Source: Opitutia bacterium
GTDB lineage: Bacteria > Verrucomicrobiota > Verrucomicrobiia > Opitutales > T3Sed10-336
Assembly (NCBI GenBank): GCA_003566885.1
Contig: PXBO01000082.1
Span: 1 to 40,255, forward strand
Length of the DNA: 40,255 nt
Direction of reading: 5' to 3'
Position numbers and translations under genes: made by a program. The notes under the pieces are model-generated. The model searched no databases, was not told the DNA's origin, and saw nothing but the letters and a program-made list of their open reading frames with translations. Below are positions 34,521 through 40,255 of this stretch, piece by piece (position 1 is the first letter of the stretch; each line of letters begins with the position of its first letter).

Positions 34521-35911
34521 GTGACGGTCAGTTCACCATCGGTGGCGGCAACGGGAATGTATTCGAATAAATGGTCTTCACCGGGCGCCACCGGGCGGGA
34601 CAGGTACAAATCGACCTCGCCTTCCACCCGGTATCCGCCGATCCAGGCGTCGCCGTTCAGAACGCCGCGGATTTCGAGATGCAGGAAGGCGGGAGGTTCT
34701 TCGGACGGGGGGGTTATCGTGAATGCCGCCACGCGGTCCAAACGCAAAGGGCTTTCGAGCTGTATCGGAACCGCTTCCAATAACAATTCGTCCTGCGACC
34801 CTACGCGCACAACATCCGAGAGAATCGCGACCAGAGGCAGGGCGACGATGAGGCAGAACAACAACGCCATAGCGATTCGGCGACCCGACCGCTTATTATT
34901 CTCCGCAGGCGCCGGCGGGACAGGGGCAATTGCTTTCCGCAGGGCCTCGGCCATCTCCCGGGCGGTCTGGAAACGATCACCGGGATGCGTTTCCAGCGCT
35001 TTTCGCAGGACGGGATCCAACCGGGGATCCACCCCGGTATCCAAGGCGGGGCCGGACGGAGGCCAGGGCGGAGGACCGACGATTTTTCCGCTCATAAGCT
35101 CGTGGAGAAGAACGCCCAGTGAGAACAGGTCCGCCCGGTGATCCACCTCGCCCGGAGACGAAACCACTTCCGGCGCCATGTAACCGGGCGTGCCCGCCGA
35201 ACGCACCTGTTCCAATTCCGCTCCAGCGCCGGCGGACTCGCCGCGCATCATTTCCGCTATCCCGAAATCGGCGACCTTCACCGCTCCATTCCCTCGCAAC
35301 AACAGGTTCTCCGGTTTGATGTCACGGTGCACCACCCCCTGCTCGTGCGCGTAATCAAGCGCCTCACAAACCGAAAGCGCCATCGGAATCGCTTCATCGA
35401 CCGGGAGCGATCTCTCCCGAATAAGATGACGCACGTTGGGGCCTTCGACGTATTCCATAACGAGGTAAAACACGCCGGCGCTTTCGCCGAAATCATAAAC
35501 GGCAACCACTCCGGGATGATTGAGACGGGCGAGGGTCCGTGCTTCACGCGCAAAATGCGATCTGAAGCGATCGTCCGACTCGCGCTCCGGCGCGAGGATC
35601 TTGAGCGCAACCTCTCGATCAAGCGATTTCTGCCGCGCCCGGTAAACAATCCCCATCCCGCCCCTTCCCAGACATTCGAGAAGGTCGAAACGAGGAAAGG
35701 CGCTCGCAACTTCCTCCGGGTCAGGCCATGATCGGGATACGGATTCAGCTTCCAAAGGGCGATCCCTTGGCAGCGTATCCACAGTCAATGCCTGTCGTAG
35801 CAAACAGGCCGGACAAACGTCGACCGCAGTCCCTGAATACAACGCATTCCCACATTGAACGCACGACTGCGGCTTCGAAACGTCGGTGCCTGCGTCGCGG
35901 TTATCGTTCAT
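34502..35911 (-). CDS. Zinc-ribbon Ser/Thr protein kinase with one membrane helix
   Basis: The 469-residue protein starts with a four-Cys zinc ribbon (Cys 17, 20, 33, 36). A complete Hanks-type kinase domain spans about 74-330: glycine loop LGRGGMG (80-86), ATP Lys in VALKIL (103), catalytic HRDIKPEN (194-201), DFG (214-216), GTPGYMAPE, and DLFSLGVLLHELMSG. One transmembrane helix lies near 335-360 (MALLFCLIVALPLVAILSDV), and about 110 residues of beta-rich outer domain follow. It is thus anchored in the inner membrane with the kinase inside. The gene begins 18 bases after the sigma factor stop, so the two are co-transcribed. The kinase may control that sigma factor by phosphorylation, as known for related sigma/kinase pairs; the specific partner is inferred. 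Confidence 0.92.
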   Translation of the reverse strand: MNDNRDAGTDVSKPQSCVQCGNALYSGTAVDVCPACLLRQALTVDTLPRDRPLEAESVSRSWPDPEEVASAFPRFDLLECLGRGGMGIVYRARQKSLDREVALKILAPERESDDRFRSHFAREARTLARLNHPGVVAVYDFGESAGVFYLVMEYVEGPNVRHLIRERSLPVDEAIPMALSVCEALDYAHEQGVVHRDIKPENLLLRGNGAVKVADFGIAEMMRGESAGAGAELEQVRSAGTPGYMAPEVVSSPGEVDHRADLFSLGVLLHELMSGKIVGPPPWPPSGPALDTGVDPRLDPVLRKALETHPGDRFQTAREMAEALRKAIAPVPPAPAENNKRSGRRIAMALLFCLIVALPLVAILSDVVRVGSQDELLLEAVPIQLESPLRLDRVAAFTITPPSEEPPAFLHLEIRGVLNGDAWIGGYRVEGEVDLYLSRPVAPGEDHLFEYIPVAATDGELTVTYWFSD

Positions 35912-35929
35912 TAACGGAAACGGTTTGGA

Positions 35930-36676
35930 TCAGCGTGATAACGTGCCGATAAGCGCCTTGATCTCATCCTCCAGTTCGGACGGTGAAAAAATCGTTCGCC
36001 CGACTTCCTCCCGCAACAAGTCGCGGAAACGCTTCCGGAACCGGTGCACGATCACCCGGACGCTCCCGGCGCTTCGCCCCAGGGACATCCCCACCTGCTC
36101 GTAGGAAAGGTCGGTCCGTCTATAGGATAAGAAATCCCTCAAACGATCGAACATTTCCGCTTTCCCTTCTTTTTCGCACTCCCCGCGCAAGCGCTCCAAC
36201 ACCCGGTCGAGCAAAGCGAGCGCCCACTCGCGGTCATAATGCTCTTCCGGAGTCATCATCTCCTTCGAACCGAGCCGGATCTCCGCCACATCTTCGATTT
36301 CGTCCCAGGAGACATGCGCCTTCCCTCCCCCCCGCCGCAAACGCCGCGAATGCTTTACCTCGTTCGCCATGTAATGCTTGAGGCAGGCGAGCAAAAGGGT
36401 ACGGAATCGCCCCAATTCCGGACGCGCTTTCGCCAGCGCGTTACGGGCCAGGAAATCGGCCAGGAATCCTTGCACCACATCCTGCGCATCGGCGCAACTC
36501 CACCCGGAACGCCGGACGAAACCATACAAGGGACGCCAATAGATCCGGCAGAACGTTTCGAGCGCGGCCCGCGAGGCCGGAGCCTCACCTTCCGAAGCCA
36601 ACAGCACCACCGACCACCGGGTTTCGGCAAAATTGGAATCGGCCGAAGGTTCTTTGCTGGGCTGAAAGGTCGACAT
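35930..36676 (-). CDS. ECF-type sigma factor linked to the kinase
   Basis: The 248-residue protein shows sigma region 2 (FCRIYWRPLYGFVRRSGWSC then DAQDVVQGFLADFLAR) and region 4 (RRTDLSYEQVGMSLGRSAGS then VRVIVHRFRKRFRDLLREEV). This group, common in Verrucomicrobiota and Planctomycetota, has an insert between the regions (here about 110-160, with MMTPEEHYDREWALALLDRV). No anti-sigma gene is present; instead a Ser/Thr kinase follows in the same operon. The start at ATG 36676 is chosen because region 2 homology begins soon after and nothing upstream looks sigma-like, although the frame stays open for another 975 bases antisense to the ThuA-like gene. Confidence 0.9.
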   Translation of the reverse strand: MSTFQPSKEPSADSNFAETRWSVVLLASEGEAPASRAALETFCRIYWRPLYGFVRRSGWSCADAQDVVQGFLADFLARNALAKARPELGRFRTLLLACLKHYMANEVKHSRRLRRGGGKAHVSWDEIEDVAEIRLGSKEMMTPEEHYDREWALALLDRVLERLRGECEKEGKAEMFDRLRDFLSYRRTDLSYEQVGMSLGRSAGSVRVIVHRFRKRFRDLLREEVGRTIFSPSELEDEIKALIGTLSR

Positions 36677-36859
36677 GGCTTTTCCGACAACGGATGGAAA
36701 TACCACGCTACACTTCACGGAAACGGGGTCAAGGTCTTCGAAAAGCACTCTGCCATCTATCCAGCCCGGATTCTTCGAGGGTAAATTTCCCTCTCGCCAA
36801 GCGCCTGGACTTCCGTTCATGATCGCCGCCTCGAAAACCACTCCGCAGCCCAAAACACC

Positions 36860-37810
36860 ATGCACTCCAAACCGCGGCCCATCGGATTCCTCATTTTCAC
36901 GCTCTGTATCAGTCTGCTTCCCTTCGCGCTTTCCTCGAAAGCCGAGGTTTTGCCCGACGGGAAAATCAGCGTTTTGATCGTCGATGGATTCAGCAATCAC
37001 AACTGGCCTTTGAACACGGCGCTCATAAAGGGAATCCTTGAACCAACGAACCGATTCGAAATCGACGTTTCCACCGCTCCGCCCCGGAGGGATTCTCCGG
37101 GTTGGGACGACTGGCGGCCCCGATTTTCCGATTACGATGTCGTAATCCAAACCTGCAACGACATCGGCGGCGGGCCTTCCTGGCCGGAAGCCGTTCAGAA
37201 GGATTTTGAAGACTATGTACGTTCCGGCGGTGGTGTTTTCGTGTACCATTCGGGAAACAACGCGTTTCCCCACTGGGACGCCTACAACCGGATCATCGGT
37301 TTGGGGTGGCGTTCCGCCAACCAGGGAGTCGCGCTGGCGATTGACGAGGACGAAAACATCGTGCGCATCCCCGTCGGCGAGGGGCGCGGTACGGGTCACG
37401 GTCCGCGGGTGGACGCGGTTATCACACGACTGGCCGAACATCCGATATACGCCGGCCTTCCCCGGCAATGGAAGACACCGGATATCGAAGTTTATTATTA
37501 CCCGCGCGGCCCGGCCGAGGACGTAGAGGTGCTTTCCTATACCCACGACGTGCAAACCGATATGCGATGGCCGATCGAGTGGACGGTGGCCTACGGCGAG
37601 GGCCGCGTTTACACGGCCACCTACGGCCATGTCTGGCACGACGACGTGCAACCCGAACGGATGCGTTGCGCCGGGGTGCAGACGATGATGATCCGGGCTT
37701 TGATTTGGCTCGCCGGACGGGAGATCGACCTGCCGGTTCCGGACGATTTTCCCACGGCCAATGAGATTTCCGTCCGCGGAGAAATCCCCATGCCTGAAAA
37801 CGAGTCTTGA
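36860..37810 (+). CDS. Exported ThuA-like domain protein
   Basis: The 316-residue protein has a leader (GFLIFTLCISLLPFALSSKA) followed by a ThuA (trehalose utilisation, PF06283-like) domain: KISVLIVDGFSNHNWPL, DYDVVIQTCND, FEDYVRSGGGVFVYHSGNNA, HPIYAGLPRQWKTPDIEVYY, YGEGRVYTATYGHVWHD and GVQTMMIRALIWLAG. ThuA has a class I glutamine-amidotransferase-like fold; most exported members have unknown substrates and are common beside sugar-breakdown genes. The gene is divergent from the ECF sigma factor with a 183-base gap likely to hold both promoters, so it could be a target of that sigma factor. It converges with the chimeric gene after 37 bases. Confidence 0.87.
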   Translation: MHSKPRPIGFLIFTLCISLLPFALSSKAEVLPDGKISVLIVDGFSNHNWPLNTALIKGILEPTNRFEIDVSTAPPRRDSPGWDDWRPRFSDYDVVIQTCNDIGGGPSWPEAVQKDFEDYVRSGGGVFVYHSGNNAFPHWDAYNRIIGLGWRSANQGVALAIDEDENIVRIPVGEGRGTGHGPRVDAVITRLAEHPIYAGLPRQWKTPDIEVYYYPRGPAEDVEVLSYTHDVQTDMRWPIEWTVAYGEGRVYTATYGHVWHDDVQPERMRCAGVQTMMIRALIWLAGREIDLPVPDDFPTANEISVRGEIPMPENES

Positions 37811-37847
37811 ACGCTCGCCGTTAGACCGCGGAGTTGCGGGACGGGGA

Positions 37848-39104
37848 CTAGAAAGGCATCGTTACGGAAAGGGAGCCGAACAGGTTTTCCCGGTCTTGGG
37901 TTTCAAATTGGCGGGTGACGTATACCACCGCATAGGTCACCTGAAGATCACGGCAGGCCATGGCAACGCCGCCATTGAATTCGGCCACCCACGGCTTTCG
38001 CTCGACACTGCGGCTGTCGCGAAACGTGTTGCCGTCAAGAAAAATGTCCCGCGCCACGTACCGGCCATCGACCCCGGCGAAAACATGCGCCCCAAAACGC
38101 CCCTTTCGTCCGTCCTCGCCGACGTGGAGTGAGGCGTCGCTGGGACGGCGTGAGGGATTCGCACCAAAATCGGTCGGCAGCCGAAAACCATAACGTACCG
38201 TTCCGCCAGCATTGCCGTGAATGGCAACGTTTCCTGCGGAAACGCCCGCATGAGGAATGAAATCCGCTCCGAAGTTATCCCCGAAAGCCCATGCCCGGGC
38301 GCGCCAACGGCGTTCATAGGTGGCAAGGAACCCGGGTTCGGTTTTCAACTGATGGTCCCACCCTCGAGGTCGATCCGCGCCAAAGATTTTATGGACGAAT
38401 GACTGCGTTTCCTCGGCCAAAGAATAGGGACCGATGAGCCCGAAATTAAACTCTATTACATCAAGTCTGGTTGCGGTCCTGCTGTGGAATGACACCCCCA
38501 AAAACAACCACCCCGCGTAAGGCCGATCGTCGTCCGGCGGGTTCGCCAGGGTGATGTCATCCGGCGTATAAATCTCCTGCCCCAAGTTCAACCCAAGGTT
38601 TCGCACCACATCAGGGCGATTGATAAAAGGGAGAGCGTCCACGAACGAGCGGCGCCACCCTTCAAACCCATAGCTGTAGAAGATCAGTGTGCCGACCATC
38701 GACTGGAAGAGATAATTGCTCAGAGCGGTTCGCCCGACTCCCCCGAACACGGCATGCAGCCGCCTCTTCCAAACCGGGTCTTGCATCCGCACGATGAAGC
38801 CCGACACATAAGTGGCCGCCAAAGCGGGACCGCCTATGAAAATCGCGGCTTGCACCCCAACCGATCCCGGCGACGGCGCGATGGTCGCCCGCAGATCATA
38901 ACCCGCCAGAACCACGATATTCAACGGAATCCCCACAACCAACCCGATCGCCAACAGTCTCCTGAAAAACCCGAGATGGCGCGAAGGATCGTGCAGGTAA
39001 CCGCGGCGCCCGACCACCATTCCGATCAGAAACATCGCAAGAACGTGGAGCCCCATGCCTCCAAACAGGAAACCGCCCGAGACCATAAACCAATATTCCT
39101 GCAA
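37848..39104 (-). pseudogene. Chimera of a DUF418 membrane-protein piece and an LpxR-like lipid A deacylase piece
   Basis: Residues 1-147 of the open frame are an internal part of a DUF418/YeiB-like membrane protein: LHVLAMFLIGMVVGRRGYL, then predicted helices, then TALSNYLFQSMVGTLIFYSY. From about residue 150 (near 38660) the sequence becomes an LpxR-type (DUF2219) outer-membrane lipid A deacylase: LGQEIYTPDDI, DDDRPYAGWLFLGVSF, YSLAEETQSFVHKIFG, and a final strand ending in Phe. The LpxR part lacks its signal peptide and first strands, which carry the Asn-Asp and Ser active-site residues; the His in SFVHKI is kept. The DUF418 part lacks its N-terminus: there is no ATG, only TTG at 39104, and DUF418-like codons continue upstream to about 39170. 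The product cannot fold as either parent. Assembly error should be excluded. Confidence 0.75.
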
Positions 39105-39319
39105 CCGCTGTCCGATGATCTCACCAAAACTCCCGCCGGAAAAAACCTCCAGCGACTTTTCCGAAGGCTTGGGTGGTGGTGGAGCCGACAGGAATCGAGG
39201 CGTTGACGCGCTCCCAATCGGAGTCGATGACGCTCACGGAAAGCCCGCCGTTTGCCGGGTTCCAATCAGCGAAGTCGTAGATCCCTCGGCGAGCACTTTT
39301 ACCTTTTCACTTTTTCCTT
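39105..39319 (-). other. Gene-fragment mosaic and TTTTAACTTT repeat between the chimera and SulP
   Basis: Next to the chimera the DUF418 frame stays open (KPSESKSLEVFSGGSFGEII) with no start, to a TGA near 39238. A different minus frame over 39150-39260 reads NPANGGLSVSVIDSDWERVN then ASIPVGSTTTQ, which looks like the end of a beta-sandwich domain (the IPVGST strand recalls the C-terminus of rhamnosidase-type enzymes), but it is too short to assign. At 39295-39340 lies TTTTACCTTTTCACTTTTTC with TTTTAACTTTTAAC, the same purine/pyrimidine repeat as near 2723 and 26625. Confidence 0.35.
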
Positions 39320-40255
39320 TTAACTTTTAACTTTCCTCTCCTCTTCCTTTTTCTTGTCGTAGTAAACACTGACCTTGGCGCGGCGGTCGCCAATGATTTT
39401 GGTGGCGCGTTTGAGGGCACGGGCGGTGGAAAGGGTCGGGTTCTGGGAGACGTCGGGGAAGATGTTTTCGCGGCCGATCGTTTCCAGGAGGCCGGATTTC
39501 TTGAAGATGCGGATTACGTCCTTGCGGGCTTCGCTGACCAGGAGCAGACGATTCATGTCGCGCATGTAGCGGATAAGGTCCTGGAGGGTCATCACGCTGG
39601 TGGCGTCGAGGTGCCGGGCGTTGCGCATTTTCAACACCACCACCCGGAGGCTCTCCTCTTCGCAGATGCGGCGCATTTGTTCCAGGAAGAGATCGGAGGC
39701 GCCGAAAAACAGGTCCCCTTCCACGTGCACGATGGAGATCTCCGGATCGGGCCGTTTCTGGTTGGCGGCGAGTTCGGTCAGTCGGCCCTCCTCATCGAAC
39801 TTGTACTCCACCATTTCCGGCGCGGACACCTTGTGCATGAAGAAGGTGATCGACGTGGCCGCCCCGAGATAAATCGCCAGGTCGAGCGGAAAAAGGAGTC
39901 CGGCGGCCAGGGTGACGAAAAACGTCCAGGCGTCCGAACGGGTGGCTCGCAGCACAATCCGAATCTGTTCCCGGTTGATCAATGAAACCCCGATGACAAT
40001 GATCAAAACCGCCAGCGTCGTTTGAGGAATATAGCCGATGACCGGTCCCACTGTGAAAACACCGATCAGACAGATCGTACCGGTGATGATACCCGCCAGC
40101 GGTGTGCGTGAATTGCTGGCCCAATTCAGAACGGAACGGGTCAGGGATCCGGACGAGGACATTCCGGACAAGCACGAGCAGGCAATGTTGGCCGCTCCGA
40201 TGCTGAACATCTCCTGATTGACGCTCAGTCGTTCCCCGGAGCGGGCCGCCATTGC
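39320..40255 (-). CDS. SulP-family anion transporter, C-terminal part (partial)
   Basis: The frame enters from the right edge and 311 codons are visible. It matches the last third of SulP transporters: LSVNQEMFSIGAANIACSCL, SGMSSSGSLTRSVLNWASNS, then hydrophobic helices (IITGTICLIGVFTVGPVIGY, TTLAVLIIVIGVSLI, FFVTLAAGLLFPLDLAIYLG). A STAS domain follows (SIVHVEGDLFFGASDLFLEQ, VVVLKMRNARHLDATSVMTL). SulP proteins move sulfate, bicarbonate or other anions across the inner membrane. The last residues (KKKEEERKVKS) and the stop are encoded by the purine-rich dispersed repeat, so the natural C-terminus may have been replaced. The 5' end is outside the window. Confidence 0.92.
   Translation of the reverse strand, partial: AMAARSGERLSVNQEMFSIGAANIACSCLSGMSSSGSLTRSVLNWASNSRTPLAGIITGTICLIGVFTVGPVIGYIPQTTLAVLIIVIGVSLINREQIRIVLRATRSDAWTFFVTLAAGLLFPLDLAIYLGAATSITFFMHKVSAPEMVEYKFDEEGRLTELAANQKRPDPEISIVHVEGDLFFGASDLFLEQMRRICEEESLRVVVLKMRNARHLDATSVMTLQDLIRYMRDMNRLLLVSEARKDVIRIFKKSGLLETIGRENIFPDVSQNPTLSTARALKRATKIIGDRRAKVSVYYDKKKEEERKVKS

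Noticed and set aside
36677-37651. N-terminal extension of the sigma-factor frame
   Set aside because: Antisense to the ThuA-like gene; sigma region 2 begins just after the ATG at 36676.

Overview
The window reads as a chromosomal piece of a GC-rich member of the Verrucomicrobiota, most likely an Opitutae/Puniceicoccales-type organism. This is inferred, not computed. The signs are: an ECF sigma factor followed by a zinc-ribbon Ser/Thr kinase; a LuxR-type regulator; very large secreted proteins, one ending in the Trp- and Phe-rich tail common on verrucomicrobial exported proteins; a poly-serine RHS protein; few obvious Shine-Dalgarno sites; and many dispersed non-coding repeats (CACAGAG/CAAAGA, ACAGAT, ATTCGG and GGCRCGGGCGGAG hairpin families).

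Left part (1-7.4 kb). This is a worn region. It holds the edge of a VapB-like antitoxin, an AAA_14-type ATPase behind a perfect 19-bp inverted repeat, a VapC toxin that has lost its N-terminus at a repeat boundary, a 0.6-kb pile-up of dispersed repeats, a small protein joining a CHASE core to a Fis-type HTH, and allophanate hydrolase. Just upstream of allophanate hydrolase only the last 49 codons of the biotin-carrier end of urea carboxylase survive. A LuxR-type regulator points rightward.

Centre (7.4-19.9 kb). A hairpin-rich intergenic region precedes a rightward run of three giant secreted proteins. The first is about 1,772 residues but is split by an in-frame TAG. The second (1,091 aa) is built of fibronectin-III-like modules. 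The third (about 1,161 aa) has an FG-GAP-like N-terminus and two calcium-type thrombospondin-3 stretches. I do not recognise this trio as a described system; it is the best candidate for something new here.

Middle right (20-27.6 kb). Leftward genes encode an exported M1 aminopeptidase with an unusually strong Shine-Dalgarno, an exported lactonase-type beta-propeller, and a ParD-like antitoxin/zeta-type toxin pair with a palindromic operator. A rightward Gfo/Idh/MocA oxidoreductase follows, then a small exported protein on the minus strand.

Right part (27.7-40.3 kb). On the minus strand, read right to left, are an ECF sigma factor and its Ser/Thr kinase partner, an RHS protein with a long serine run and no recognisable toxin end, a two-domain capsule-synthesis-like/DUF115-like protein, and an overlapping GT25-like glycosyltransferase. 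A rightward exported ThuA-like protein is divergent from the sigma factor. It faces a chimeric gene in which an internal piece of a DUF418 (YeiB-like) membrane protein runs in frame into an LpxR-like outer-membrane lipid A deacylase that lacks its N-terminus. A SulP anion transporter with a STAS domain runs off the right edge.

Several genes are broken, truncated or fused, and repeats sit at many gene ends, so this looks like a segment shaped by repeat-associated deletion. No tRNA, rRNA, transposase or CRISPR array was seen.
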